A stretch of DNA of 64,000 nt, taken from assembly GCF_015694425.1 (NCBI RefSeq), contig NZ_JADQDN010000005.1:279407-343406 (forward strand), read 5' to 3'. This stretch comes from Microvirga terrestris (GTDB lineage Bacteria; Pseudomonadota; Alphaproteobacteria; Rhizobiales; Beijerinckiaceae). The position numbers and the translations under genes were made by a program. Under the pieces are notes generated by a model. That model was not told the DNA's origin. It made no database searches and worked only from the letters and a program-made list of their open reading frames with translations. Shown here in pieces: positions 17,496 to 27,331 of the stretch; positions within the stretch are counted from its first letter, which is position 1, and the number at the start of each line of letters is the position of its first letter.

Positions 17496-17819
17496 ATGCG
17501 CCGCGCATTTGCCATGCTCGGAATGGGTACTGTCGTGTTTTTCGCAGCCGCGTCCCTGACGCTGCTTCCCAATGGTACCCAGGCCTCTTCGACCGAAGCG
17601 ACCTTCATGGTCCCCGCAGCCGACGGTTATGGCGCTGCGGAATGCCTCATAGGAAACCAGGCTTGTGGCCAAGTTGTGGCAAACGCCTGGTGCGAGGCTC
17701 ATGGATACACCAAGGCCGTTTCCTTCCGTCAGATCTCGCCGGAGGAAGTCACCGGCACGATCCAGAAGGCCTCCTTCGGCCCCAAGGAGCCACCGGTCTC
17801 CGTGACCTGCACGAATTAA
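17496..17819 (+). CDS. Small secreted Cys-containing protein
   Basis: A 107-residue exported protein. The signal peptide spans about residues 1-31 (basic MRR start, hydrophobic core, cleavage near TQA-S). The mature 75 residues contain four Cys (AECLIGNQACGQ, NAWCEAHG, VTCTN), probably two disulfides, with a pattern typical of small periplasmic proteins in this order. The ATG at 17496 has AGAGGT about six bases upstream; an in-frame ATG at 17466 is possible. No function is known. It converges on argP. Confidence 0.7.
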   Translation: MRRAFAMLGMGTVVFFAAASLTLLPNGTQASSTEATFMVPAADGYGAAECLIGNQACGQVVANAWCEAHGYTKAVSFRQISPEEVTGTIQKASFGPKEPPVSVTCTN

Positions 17820-17824
17820 GGCGG

Positions 17825-18721
17825 TCAGACCCTGAACGGCATCGGCGAAAGCATGGCCCGGGCGGTCGACAAAACGGCTCGGGTCACATCGGCCAGCAGA
17901 GGACTGACGATCCGGCTCTGCTGCCAGTAAAGTGGCACCTCGAACGGTTCGAAGGGCTCCAACGCCACAAGGCGGCCCTCCCGGATATGCTCCCGAACCG
18001 TGGTTTCCATGTTCATCCCCCACCCCAATCCTGCTAGAGCCGCATCCACGAAGGCTTGCGATGACGGCAGCCAGTGAACCGGTGGCCTCACGTCTACGCC
18101 GAGGGCTCTTCGGAGCCAGAGCGCCTGGAGTTGGTCCTTCCTGTTGAAGACCAGACACGGCGCCCGGGCCGCTGATTGCTCATCCAATCCGTCCGGCAGC
18201 CAGCGTTTCACAAATCCCGGGCTAGCCGTCGCGAGATAGCGCAAGGCCCCGAGGGGATGGCAATTGCATGCCTGGATCGGCTTTCCGTGGGAGGTGACAG
18301 CCGCTACGACCTCGCCCCGTCGCAGCCACTCGGCGCTATGGTCCTGATCGTCCACCACGAGGTCGAACAGGAAGCCTTCCGTCTGGGCCATCGCCGGAAT
18401 GAACCAGGTGGCGAGGCTGTCCGCATTGACCGCGATGCGCAGGGTCACCGGGCGGCTCTCCGGCTGAAGCCCCGGCAGGTTCTGGCGCAGGTAGCTTTCG
18501 AGCAGCGCCACTTGCTCTGCATGCTGGCACAGGCGCTGTCCCGCCTCGGTCGCCAGGCAGGGCTGGCCCCGCACCACTAGAACGGCCCCAATCCTCTCCT
18601 CCAGCAACTTGATCCTTTGGGAAACGGCGGAAGGCGTCACGTTCAACTGCTCTGCCGCCCGCTCGAAGCTTCCGGTGCGCACCACGGCAGCCAGGGCCGA
18701 CAGAAGGGCATAATCTAGCAT
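17825..18721 (-). CDS. argP: ArgP-type LysR family transcriptional regulator
   Basis: A 298-residue LysR regulator. The N-terminal winged helix-turn-helix (residues about 3-60) has the ArgP/LysG-like segment ERAAEQLNVTPSAVSQRIKLLEERIG; the rest is the two-lobed effector domain. ArgP senses lysine and arginine and activates an outward amino-acid exporter. It is divergent from the lysE gene across 94 bp that contain palindromes suitable for LysR binding, matching the argP-argO and lysG-lysE arrangement. Effector not verifiable here. Confidence 0.9.
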   Translation of the reverse strand: MLDYALLSALAAVVRTGSFERAAEQLNVTPSAVSQRIKLLEERIGAVLVVRGQPCLATEAGQRLCQHAEQVALLESYLRQNLPGLQPESRPVTLRIAVNADSLATWFIPAMAQTEGFLFDLVVDDQDHSAEWLRRGEVVAAVTSHGKPIQACNCHPLGALRYLATASPGFVKRWLPDGLDEQSAARAPCLVFNRKDQLQALWLRRALGVDVRPPVHWLPSSQAFVDAALAGLGWGMNMETTVREHIREGRLVALEPFEPFEVPLYWQQSRIVSPLLADVTRAVLSTARAMLSPMPFRV

Positions 18722-18726
18722 GAGAT

Positions 18727-18787
18727 TAGTTTTTCTAAACTAGGAGAAGAGACTTTAACTGTCCTAATCTTAGATCCCAGCTTAGGA
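18727..18787. promoter_or_regulatory. Palindromes between argP and lysE, probable ArgP binding region
   Basis: TAGTTT-TTCT-AAACTA (18727-18742) is a perfect inverted repeat that starts six bases from the argP start codon. A second, CTAA-TC-TTAG (18764-18773), lies further toward lysE, and CCTAA (18763-18767) pairs with TTAGG at 18782-18786. LysR regulators bind such dyads between divergent genes. Site assignment is an inference from position and symmetry. Confidence 0.5.
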
Positions 18788-18815
18788 GACGTCGACTCCT
18801 CTTCGGACCATCGAC

Positions 18816-19427
18816 ATGACAGCTCCCCTCTTTGCCGGCTTCTTCCTGGGCCTTAGCCTCATCCTGCCCATCGGGGCCCAGAATGCTTTCGTGCTGCGCA
18901 TCGGCCTGCGCGGGGAGCATGTGCTGGCTGTGTGTCTCACCTGTGCGCTCTCGGATGCGGTGCTCATCCTGGCCGGCGTCTCGGGCTTCGCGCAGCTCAG
19001 CGCCCGGGTGCCCTGGGCCGAACCGATTCTGCGCTACGGAGGCGCCGCATTCCTCCTGGTCTACGGAGCGCGCAGCTTCATGGCCGCCTTCGGGTCTGCC
19101 GCCCTGAGGCCGTCGGATGCGGCACCGGAAACCTTAAGCCGGGTGGTTCTCACCTGCCTCGCCCTCACCTGGCTCAACCCGCATGTCTATCTCGACACGG
19201 TGGTGCTGATCGGCTCCATCTCGACCCAATTCGACGAGGGCAAGGGCCTGTTCGCCATTGGGGCCATGCTGGCCTCCTTCGTATTCTTCTTTTCCCTCGG
19301 CTTCGGGGCCCGGCTGCTGAAGCCCCTGTTCGCCCGGCCTGTGACATGGCGCATTCTCGATGTCGCCATCGGCCTGATCATGTGGGCGACGGCCGCAAGA
19401 TTGCTGCTGAGCGAAAGCGCGGGCTGA
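18816..19427 (+). CDS. LysE/ArgO family amino-acid exporter
   Basis: A 203-residue inner-membrane exporter with six hydrophobic segments. The LysE-family N-terminus GLSLILPIGAQNAFVLR is conserved, as is LTWLNPHVYLDTVVLIG in the middle. Members export lysine or arginine to prevent toxic accumulation, for instance during growth on peptides. It is divergent from argP, which is expected to activate it. Whether it moves lysine, arginine or both cannot be read from the sequence. Confidence 0.92.
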   Translation: MTAPLFAGFFLGLSLILPIGAQNAFVLRIGLRGEHVLAVCLTCALSDAVLILAGVSGFAQLSARVPWAEPILRYGGAAFLLVYGARSFMAAFGSAALRPSDAAPETLSRVVLTCLALTWLNPHVYLDTVVLIGSISTQFDEGKGLFAIGAMLASFVFFFSLGFGARLLKPLFARPVTWRILDVAIGLIMWATAARLLLSESAG

Positions 19428-19434
19428 GCCCCTT

Positions 19435-19941
19435 TTAAGAGTTCATCCACTCTCCGCATTTCGGCGGCACCTCGGTGCCCCAGGGCATCAACGGCACGCT
19501 CGAGGTGGAGTTCTTGGGCGAGCCCTCGATGGGGCGGTCCGAATAGACCATGTAGACCAGGGTATTGCGCTTGGCGTCGCAGCCACGCACGATCTGCATC
19601 TTCTTGAAGATGAGCGAACGGCGCTCGCTGAACACCACGTCGCCCTGGCCGAATTTCTGCTTGAACTTCACCGGCCCGACCTGCCGGCAGGCGAGCGAGA
19701 TGTCGGACACCTCCTCCGCCACGCCGAAAGTGCCGGCGATGCCGCCGCGCTCCGGGGTCGTGTAGTGGCAGGCCACGCCCTCGACCACCGGATCGTCGAT
19801 GCCATAGACGGCGAGCTTGTCGTCTGGGGTGAGCGCCCGCCAGACCGTCGATTTCTTGAAGATCAGGTCGGGCTCCTGGGCCACGGCGGCGGTCGTGGCA
19901 GCCAGAGCGAGGGTCAGGCCGAGGGCAATTCGGGCAAGCAT
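19435..19941 (-). CDS. creA: CreA family periplasmic protein
   Basis: A 168-residue exported protein with a signal peptide (residues 1-22, cleavage near AVA-QE). The conserved CreA body follows: DLIFKKSTVWRALTPDDKLAVYGIDDP, GVACHYTTPERGG, SLACRQVGP and the end MPWGTEVPPKCGEW. CreA is widespread, but its function is unknown. AGGAG lies 11 bases before the ATG. It converges on the lysE gene with 7 bp between stops. Confidence 0.93.
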   Translation of the reverse strand: MLARIALGLTLALAATTAAVAQEPDLIFKKSTVWRALTPDDKLAVYGIDDPVVEGVACHYTTPERGGIAGTFGVAEEVSDISLACRQVGPVKFKQKFGQGDVVFSERRSLIFKKMQIVRGCDAKRNTLVYMVYSDRPIEGSPKNSTSSVPLMPWGTEVPPKCGEWMNS

Positions 19942-20003
19942 CGTCGGTTCGTCTCCTAACGTTACGCTGTCATGTGGGGATGGCCTCGACCTTTGACGAG
20001 AGG

Positions 20004-20387
20004 CTATTCCGGCTGATGGCAGACGATGCAGATCTTGTTGCCTTCGAGATCGCGAAAGTAGGCGCCGTAGTAGTTTGAATGGTAGTGCGGGCGCAGGCCC
20101 GGCCTGCCCTCGTCCGCCCCGCCCTGCTCCAGGGCCGCATGATGGCAGGCATCGACCACACTGCGTCTGGGCGCCAGCAATGCGATCATCGCTCCGTTGC
20201 CGACGCTCGAGGCCTCTCCGTTGAAAGGCCGCGCCACCAGGAACTGCGGCGGGCCGCCCGGCGCTCCCCATCCGACGAGCATCTCGTCCGCGTAACGCAC
20301 CTCGTGCCCGAGCGGCGCGAAGATGGCATCGTAGAAGGCACGAGCCCGGGCGAGGTCGTTTGCCCCGACGGTCGTATGGGAGTACAT
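20004..20387 (-). CDS. VOC family (glyoxalase-like) protein
   Basis: A 127-residue single-domain vicinal oxygen chelate protein. The N-terminal MYSHTTVGANDLARARAFYDAIFAPLGHEV is typical of the paired beta-alpha-beta-beta-beta fold, and YYGAYFRDLEGNKICIVCH forms the second module with a potential metal-binding Glu/His. Close relatives are annotated glyoxalase/bleomycin-resistance proteins; the substrate is unknown. No signal peptide. Confidence 0.85.
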   Translation of the reverse strand: MYSHTTVGANDLARARAFYDAIFAPLGHEVRYADEMLVGWGAPGGPPQFLVARPFNGEASSVGNGAMIALLAPRRSVVDACHHAALEQGGADEGRPGLRPHYHSNYYGAYFRDLEGNKICIVCHQPE

Positions 20388-20542
20388 GCTGGATCTCGCC
20401 TCAGAGTCGCTCTTGCGGGAAAGCTAGACAGCTTCTCCTGGAGCGGGCAAGGCGTTAATCACAATAGGGTCAAATTCGGGCGTCACATGACGAGCCAACC
20501 TGGCATAGGATGCCCCAACGGACCGGTTCTGCGATCAGCTTC

Positions 20543-21664
20543 ATGACAAAGACATTCCTTATCCGCTCCCTTATCGCCCTGACGGCTTTCCTGGCCGCCG
20601 GACAGGCGGCGCTCGCCCAGTCCGCGCAGTGCCAGCGCTTCCAGGCCGAATTGGCGTCCCTGGAGCGCAGCGGAGGCAGCGCGCCGACCGGCCAGATGCG
20701 CGCCCAGCGGGCGGAGATCAACCGGCTCGTCACCTATTACCGTAACATCGGCTGCGAGCGCGGCCCGCTCGGCTTCCTCGCCGGCCCTGCCCCGGCCGAA
20801 TGCGGGTCCATCGCCACCCAGATCCGCCAGCTCGAGGCCGGCTATGCCCGCCTTGCGGCGCAAGGAGCCGAACAGGGGGACATCGAAGCCCGGCGCCGGC
20901 AGCTCCAAGCTGCGGTCCAGCAGACCTGCTCCACGGAGCCCCGCGGCTTCTTCGAATCGCTGTTCGGCGCCCCGCGCCAGCCGCAGCAGCAGCAGGTCAT
21001 GCCCGAGGGCCAGCCGATCATCGCCGATGACGAGCCGCGCTCTCTCGGCGGCGGGCGCCTGATCTGCGTGAAGACCTGCGACGGGTCTTTCTTCCCGCTG
21101 ACCACCCCGCCGGGTGGTGGCCAGAGCGCCAACGAGATGTGCCAGGCCCTCTGCCCCGGCACGGAGACGACAGCCTTCGCCTATCCCGGTGGCGACAACG
21201 GCCTCAACCGGGCGGCTTCGCTCTCCTCGAACCAGCCCTATACGTCCTTGGCGAACGCCTTCAAGTTCCGCAAGAGCTTCGATGAGAACTGCGCCTGCAA
21301 GAAGCCCAACGAGAGCTGGGCCGTGGTGCTGCGCAAGGCCGAGAGCATGCTCACGCAACGCAAGGGTGACCTGATCGTTACCGCCGAGCAGGCCGAGGAA
21401 CTGTCGCGCCCCAAGACACAGGCTGCCCGCAAGGCCGCCGACAAGAAGGCTGAGGAGGAGGCCAAGGAGGCCGCCGAGATCGCCGCCGCCGCCCCGACCG
21501 CCAGCAAGGAATCGGCCGGCATCGGCCCGCAATCGATCGAGAACAGCACCGTGGTTCGCCAGGGTGAAGGCGCGAAGCGCGAGGTCGCCTCGGGCAACGG
21601 CCAGAAGAAGACCGTCCGCGTGATCGCCCCTGACGTGATCCCGGTCCCGAACGTTCAGAACTGA
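20543..21664 (+). CDS. DUF2865 domain protein, secreted
   Basis: A 373-residue exported protein. The signal peptide (MTKTFLIRSLIALTAFLAAG...ALA-QS) fixes the start at 20543; an ATG at 20510 would put charged residues before it. The centre carries the DUF2865 core RLICVKTCDGSFFPLTTPPGG, with CQALCPGTET and ENCACKKP, all Cys-rich. An alpha-helical, Gln-rich N-terminal part and a Lys/Glu/Ala-rich C-terminal coil flank it. DUF2865 is found almost only in Hyphomicrobiales, and the role is unknown. Confidence 0.82.
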   Translation: MTKTFLIRSLIALTAFLAAGQAALAQSAQCQRFQAELASLERSGGSAPTGQMRAQRAEINRLVTYYRNIGCERGPLGFLAGPAPAECGSIATQIRQLEAGYARLAAQGAEQGDIEARRRQLQAAVQQTCSTEPRGFFESLFGAPRQPQQQQVMPEGQPIIADDEPRSLGGGRLICVKTCDGSFFPLTTPPGGGQSANEMCQALCPGTETTAFAYPGGDNGLNRAASLSSNQPYTSLANAFKFRKSFDENCACKKPNESWAVVLRKAESMLTQRKGDLIVTAEQAEELSRPKTQAARKAADKKAEEEAKEAAEIAAAAPTASKESAGIGPQSIENSTVVRQGEGAKREVASGNGQKKTVRVIAPDVIPVPNVQN

Positions 21665-21688
21665 CGGCCCTTCCTAAGAAGCGATCCG

Positions 21689-21788
21689 TGTCATTCCCGG
21701 CCGGAGCGCAGTTGAGGGAAAGGGAATCCACCCACATGCTCGGCGGTATGGATCCCCTTCCCTCGCCTGCCGCTCGCCGGGGATGACA
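21689..21788. repeat. Family E interspersed repeat (about 100 bp)
   Basis: GTCATTCCCGGCCGGAGCG opens the element and CGCTCGCCGGGGATGACA closes it; inside, GAGGGAAAGGGAATCC pairs with GGATCCCCTTCCCTC. It fills most of the gap between the DUF2865 gene and the ABC-2 operon. A relative of this family lies at 49486. Confidence 0.75.
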
Positions 21789-21842
21789 TAGAGGTCGAGC
21801 ACCTCCTTTCCGCGTGACGGACGGCCATGCTATCACCCCGGC

Positions 21843-22810
<968 letters not shown>

Positions 22811-22814
<4 letters not shown>

Positions 22815-23572
22815 ACTTCTACGGCATCAAGGCCATCTATCTCTTCGAGATGGCGCGCACCTGGCGCACGATCATGCAGAGCATCGCCTCGCCCGTGCTG
22901 TCGACCTCGCTCTATTTCATCGTGTTCGGCTCGGCCATCGGCTCGCGCATGGCGAGCATCGAGGGCGTGAGCTACGGCGCCTTCATCGTGCCGGGCCTCA
23001 TCATGCTGTCGATCCTGACCGAGAGCATCTCGAACGCCTCGTTCGGCATCTACATGCCGAAATTCACCGGCACGATCTACGAAGTCCTCTCCGCGCCGAT
23101 CTCCGCGGTGGAGACCGTGATCGGTTATGTGGGGGCGGCTGCCACCAAGTCGATCATCATCGGCACCATCATCCTCATCACGGCCCGGCTCTTCGTGGAC
23201 TTCTCCATCGAGCACCCCCTGTGGATGATTGCCTTCCTGGTGCTGACCTCCGTCACCTTCAGCCTGTTCGGCTTCATCATCGGCATCTGGGCTGACAGCT
23301 TCCAGAAGCTGCAGATCGTGCCCCTGATGATCGTAACGCCGCTCGCCTTCCTGGGCGGCAGCTTCTACTCAATCAACATGCTGCCGCCGTTCTGGCAGAC
23401 CATCGCCCTGTTCAACCCGGTGGTCTATCTGGTGAGCGGCTTCCGCTGGAGCTTCTACGGCGTCGCCGATGTGGGCGTGGGCATCAGCCTCGTCATGACC
23501 CTGGTGTTCATGCTGATCTGCCTCGCCGCCATCAGCTGGATCTTCAGGACGGGCTACAGGATCAAGGCGTAA
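22811..23572 (+). CDS. ABC-2 type exporter permease
   Basis: A 253-residue membrane protein with six hydrophobic segments and the ABC-2 signature region [28 protein letters not shown] at about residues 175-205. It resembles NodJ/YadH permeases. Start overlaps the ATPase stop (ATGA), so the pair forms a two-gene operon. Downstream are two short family D hairpins and the convergent gltX gene. Confidence 0.92.
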
Positions 23573-23581
23573 TCTGCCGCA

Positions 23582-23671
23582 CGTCATCACCGGCCTTGTG
23601 CCGGTGATCCCGACTAAATGGAGCGCCATACTCTTCTAATCGAGATGGCCGGGACAAGCCCGGCCATGACG
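23582..23671. repeat. Two short family D hairpins between convergent genes
   Basis: GTCATCACCGGCCTTGTGCCGGTGAT (23583-23608) and GATGGCCGGGACAAGCCCGGCCAT (23644-23667) are each near-perfect palindromes. They lie between the convergent ABC-2 permease and gltX genes and may terminate transcription in both directions, although no T-run follows. The second type also occurs at 37667. Confidence 0.7.
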
Positions 23672-23679
23672 AAGATATG

Positions 23680-25020
23680 TTATGCAGCCTGCCCCGCCAG
23701 CCGCGCCTTCGCCCGCTCCGGCCCGATCAGCGGCAGCAGCGCTGCCAGTTCGGGACCGTGATCGAGCCCGGTCAACGCTAGCCGCAGAGGCATGAACAGT
23801 GCCTTGCCCTTGAAGCCCGTGGCGGCTTTCACCGCTTCCGTCCAGGTCTTCCAGGTGGTGGCGTCCCAAGGGGCCTCCGGCAGAACGCCGGTGGCTGCCT
23901 CGATGAAAGCTTTGTCCTCGATAACCGGAGTCACGGGACCGCGCACGATCTTGGCCCACTCCGCGGCATCCTGAACCTTCGTCAGATTGCCGCGCACCGC
24001 ATTCCAGAACGCCTCGCCCTCATCGGCGCCGAGCTGTTTCAGACGCTCTCGGGCCACTTCATAGGGCATCTCGTGGATGAGGCGCGCGTTCAGGTGCTCC
24101 AGCTCGCTCTCGTCGAACTTCGCCGGCGCGCGGGAGATGTGCGAGAAGTCGATGAGCTTGGCGAGCTCGTTGAGATCGGCGATGGGCCGCACGGCCTCGG
24201 CCGAGCCGACCAGCACTGCCAGTGAAGCGACTGCCTGCGGCTCGAGACCGGCATCGCGCAGGCCCTTCACGGACAGATGGCCGAGGCGCTTCGACAGCCC
24301 CTCGCCGCTCGCCGTGATCAGCAGGCTGTGATGGGCGAAAGTGGGAGAGCCGGCGCCCAGAGCTTCGAAGATCTGGATCTGCACGGCCGTGTTGGTGACG
24401 TGGTCCTCACCCCGGATCACGTGGGTGATCTTGAGGTCGATGTCGTCCACTACCGACGGCAGGGTATAGAGATAGGTCCCGTCCTCGCGCACCAGCACCG
24501 GGTCGGACAGCGAGCTGCAATCCACATGGCAATGGCCGCGCACGAGGTCTTCCCAGGCGACGTTCGTCGGCTCCAGACGAAAGCGCCAGTGTGGCTTGCG
24601 GCCCTCATCTTCGAGTTTGGCCCGGTCCTCATCCGTGAGCTTCAGGGCCGCCCGGTCGTAGATCGGCGGCAGCCCACGGGCGAGTTGGCGCTTGCGGCGG
24701 AATTCCAGCTCTTCCTGGGTTTCGTAGCAGGGATAAAGCCGCCCAGCCGCCTTCAGCTGCTCGGCTGCCGCGTCATAAAGCGCGAACCGCTCCGACTGAC
24801 GCACGACGACATCGGGCGGGATGCCGAGCCAATGCAGGTCGGTCTCGATGGAATCCGCATATTCCTGCTTCGACCGTGCCACATCGGTGTCGTCGAAGCG
24901 CAGGATGAAGGTGCCGCCTTCCCGCCGCGCGTAGAGCGCGTTCAGCAGAGCGACGCGGGTGTTGCCGATATGGATGTGCCCGGTCGGAGACGGGGCGAAG
25001 CGTACGATGGGCTTGGACAT
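23680..25020 (-). CDS. gltX: Glutamyl-tRNA synthetase
   Basis: A class I synthetase of 446 residues. The HIGH region is [13 protein letters not shown], and the KMSKS region reads [11 protein letters not shown]. The anticodon-binding domain is complete. The group often carries two GltX paralogues, one charging tRNA-Glu and the other mischarging tRNA-Gln for amidation; I cannot tell which this is. The ATG giving [14 protein letters not shown] is the natural start. A family C repeat lies upstream. Confidence 0.93.
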   Translation of the reverse strand: MSKPIVRFAPSPTGHIHIGNTRVALLNALYARREGGTFILRFDDTDVARSKQEYADSIETDLHWLGIPPDVVVRQSERFALYDAAAEQLKAAGRLYPCYETQEELEFRRKRQLARGLPPIYDRAALKLTDEDRAKLEDEGRKPHWRFRLEPTNVAWEDLVRGHCHVDCSSLSDPVLVREDGTYLYTLPSVVDDIDLKITHVIRGEDHVTNTAVQIQIFEALGAGSPTFAHHSLLITASGEGLSKRLGHLSVKGLRDAGLEPQAVASLAVLVGSAEAVRPIADLNELAKLIDFSHISRAPAKFDESELEHLNARLIHEMPYEVARERLKQLGADEGEAFWNAVRGNLTKVQDAAEWAKIVRGPVTPVIEDKAFIEAATGVLPEAPWDATTWKTWTEAVKAATGFKGKALFMPLRLALTGLDHGPELAALLPLIGPERAKARLAGQAA

Positions 25021-25089
25021 GCAGATGCTATGGCGAAGGGAGCGAAGGCGCGCAAGGGGTGACCGCGTTTGACAGTGCTCAGACTTTAT

Positions 25090-25194
25090 CCCCTCCCCCT
25101 TGTGGGGAGGGTTAGGGTGGGGGTGCCGGCGCTGAACTGGACCAGCGGAGCGCTCACACCCCCACCTCCAACTCCTCCCCACAAGGGGGAGGAG
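25090..25194. repeat. Family C palindromic repeat (CCTCCCC type)
   Basis: CCCTCCCCCTTGTGGGGAGG and CTCCCCACAAGGGGGAGGAG are the two outer hairpins, joined by GGGTTAGGGTGGGGG and its inverse complement, with a variable centre. Other members of the family are at 49545 and, inside xdhB, at 55866. It lies between gltX and nadE. Confidence 0.8.
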
Positions 25195-25208
25195 AGTACA
25201 GGTGCGCC

Positions 25209-26942
25209 CTACACGTCCATCGACCCAGCGCGCGGCTTGCCGATGGCGCGCTCCAGGGCTTCGTCCTTCTGGTGCGCTGCCAGCCCCTGATCGCGGTAGC
25301 GGTTGACGATAGGGTAGCGACGGTCGCGGCCGAAGTTCCGGCGCGTCACCTTTACGCCGGGCGCCGCCTGGCGGCGCTTGTACTCGGCGATGTAGAGCAG
25401 GCGCTCCACCTTCTTGACGACCTCCAGGTCATAACCCTTCGCCACGATTTCCGAGACCCGCAACTCCTCCTCCACGAGGCCGCGCAGGATCTCGTCAAGA
25501 TCCTCGTAAGGCGGCAGCGAATCCTGATCCTTCTGGTTCTCGCGCAGCTCTGCGGTGGGGGCCTTGGTCAGGATGTTCTCGGGGATCACGATCCCGTCCG
25601 GTCCGAGCGCACCCTTGGGTTTCCAGCGGTTGCGCAGGGCGGAAATGCGGTAGACCTCCATCTTGTAGAGATCCTTGATCGGATTGAAGCCGCCGTTCAT
25701 GTCGCCGTAGATCGTGGCATAGCCGACCGACATCTCAGACTTGTTGCCGGTGGTCAGAACCATGGACCCGAACTTGTTCGAGATCGCCATCAGGATGGTG
25801 CCGCGGGCGCGGCTCTGGAGGTTCTCTTCCGTGATGTCCCGCTCGCGCCCCGCGAACAGAGGTTGCAGAGCGGCTTCGAAACCCTCCACGGGCTCGGCAA
25901 TCGGCAGAATGTCGTAGCGCACGCCCAGCGCCTTGGCGCATGCTTCCGCATCCTTCAGGGATTCGCCGGAGGTGTAGCGATAGGGCAGCATCACGCAATG
26001 CACCCGCTCCGCCCCAAGCGCGTCCACCGCCATAGCGGCGCAGATGGCGGAATCGATGCCGCCGGACAGCCCCAGCACCACGCCAGGGAAACGGTTCTTC
26101 TCCACATAGTCGCGCAGGCCGAGCACGCAGGCAGCGTAATCGGCCTCCTCGCCTTCCTCCACCGTAACGATGGGCGCCTCACGACAAACCCAGCCCTCCT
26201 CACCCTTCTCCCAAGTGGTGAGCGCGATGGTCTCCTCGTTGGCCGGCAACTGACAGGCGAGCGAGCAATCGGAATTGAGCACGAAGGAGGCACCGTCGAA
26301 GACAAGCTCATCCTGACCGCCGACTTGGTTCAGGTAAACCAGCGGCAGGCCGCTTTCGGTCACGCGGGCGGCGGCGATGTTGAAGCGCTCCTCTGTCTTG
26401 CCGCGCCAATAGGGCGAGCCGTTGGGCACGAGCAGCATCTCGGCCCCGGTCTCGGCGAGGCACTCGACCACGTCGCCGCTCCAGATGTCCTCGCAGATGG
26501 GCAGCCCTAAGCGGATGCCGCGGAAATTAACCGGCCCCGGCAGGGGGCCTGCTTCGAAATTACGCTTCTCGTCGAAGACGCCGTAATTCGGCAGATCAAC
26601 CTTGAAGCGCACCGAGACCGTGCCGCCGTCGAGAAGCGCATAGGCATTGTAGAGAAGCCCCTCCTCCCGCCACGGCAGGCCGACGAGCATGCCGGGCCCG
26701 CCATCCGCCGTCTCACGGGCGAGCCGCTCAAGCGCAGCCCGGCAGGTATCCTGAAAGGCGGGCTTCAGCACGAGATCCTCGGCGGGATAGCCCGCGAGGA
26801 ACTGCTCGGCGAACATCACGATGTCGGCTCCCATGCGGGCGGCCTCGGCGCGGGCCTCGCGAGCCTTCTGCTCGTTGCCGGCCACATCACCGACGATGGG
26901 GTTGAGCTGCGCGAGCGCGATCTTGAGAATGTTCTGAGCCAT
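25209..26942 (-). CDS. nadE: Glutamine-dependent NAD+ synthetase
   Basis: A 577-residue two-domain enzyme making NAD+ from nicotinate adenine dinucleotide. Residues 1 to about 265 are a CN-hydrolase glutaminase with catalytic triad Glu46, Lys114 and Cys150 (LPICEDIW). The rest is the ammonia-dependent synthetase with the ATP pyrophosphatase P-loop SGGIDS (residues 293-298) and conserved [19 protein letters not shown]. Start at MAQNILK; longer in-frame extension is not family-like. Confidence 0.96.
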   Translation of the reverse strand: MAQNILKIALAQLNPIVGDVAGNEQKAREARAEAARMGADIVMFAEQFLAGYPAEDLVLKPAFQDTCRAALERLARETADGGPGMLVGLPWREEGLLYNAYALLDGGTVSVRFKVDLPNYGVFDEKRNFEAGPLPGPVNFRGIRLGLPICEDIWSGDVVECLAETGAEMLLVPNGSPYWRGKTEERFNIAAARVTESGLPLVYLNQVGGQDELVFDGASFVLNSDCSLACQLPANEETIALTTWEKGEEGWVCREAPIVTVEEGEEADYAACVLGLRDYVEKNRFPGVVLGLSGGIDSAICAAMAVDALGAERVHCVMLPYRYTSGESLKDAEACAKALGVRYDILPIAEPVEGFEAALQPLFAGRERDITEENLQSRARGTILMAISNKFGSMVLTTGNKSEMSVGYATIYGDMNGGFNPIKDLYKMEVYRISALRNRWKPKGALGPDGIVIPENILTKAPTAELRENQKDQDSLPPYEDLDEILRGLVEEELRVSEIVAKGYDLEVVKKVERLLYIAEYKRRQAAPGVKVTRRNFGRDRRYPIVNRYRDQGLAAHQKDEALERAIGKPRAGSMDV

Positions 26943-27165
26943 GATACCAGCGGATTTAGCGCGCTGCCGGTTGCTCAGCAATGCGATGGGCAAAGCTTTC
27001 CCACGACAGTTCAACGTGCATCATGCCCAACCGATCCGCCATTTGGTATAGGCTCTGGCAGAGCTCTCAACGGCAAGCGCTCCACCCCTCGTGCAAAGCT
27101 CAAGCTTTGTGGGAACCCGCAACAGTCCAGTTCGTTATTTCCACACGAAACACTGGGAGACTGAC

Positions 27166-27249
27166 ATGTTGAAAGGCGGCCTGCTTTGGCTCATCGGCAT
27201 TCCTCTGCCGATCATTCTTATTCTCTTCTTCATGGGCTGGCTGAGCTAA
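27166..27249 (+). CDS. 27-residue hydrophobic membrane peptide
   Basis: A 27-residue open frame reading MLKGGLLWLIGIP, then a Pro-kinked hydrophobic helix ending FFMGWLS. GGGAG lies six bases before the ATG, and a strong terminator follows 33 bp after the stop, so it forms a complete tiny transcription unit in a 390-bp gap between nadE and the DAHP synthase gene. It is almost certainly an inner-membrane peptide. I recall similar annotated peptides in this order but cannot name a family. Confidence 0.55.
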   Translation: MLKGGLLWLIGIPLPIILILFFMGWLS

Positions 27250-27281
27250 GCTCAAGTACTTGTAGAGTAGCGTATGCGTAA

Positions 27282-27316
27282 AAGAAAAAGGGGCGCTCGA
27301 AGCGCCCCTTTTTCTT
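27282..27316. terminator. Bidirectional Rho-independent terminator
   Basis: AAGAAAAAGGGGCGCT (27282-27297), loop CGA, AGCGCCCCTTTTTCTT (27301-27316) form a perfect 16-bp stem. The A-run on one side and T-run on the other make it work from both strands. It serves the 27-residue peptide on the plus strand and the DAHP synthase gene on the minus strand. Confidence 0.9.
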
Positions 27317-27331
27317 AAGACATCCAGTCGT

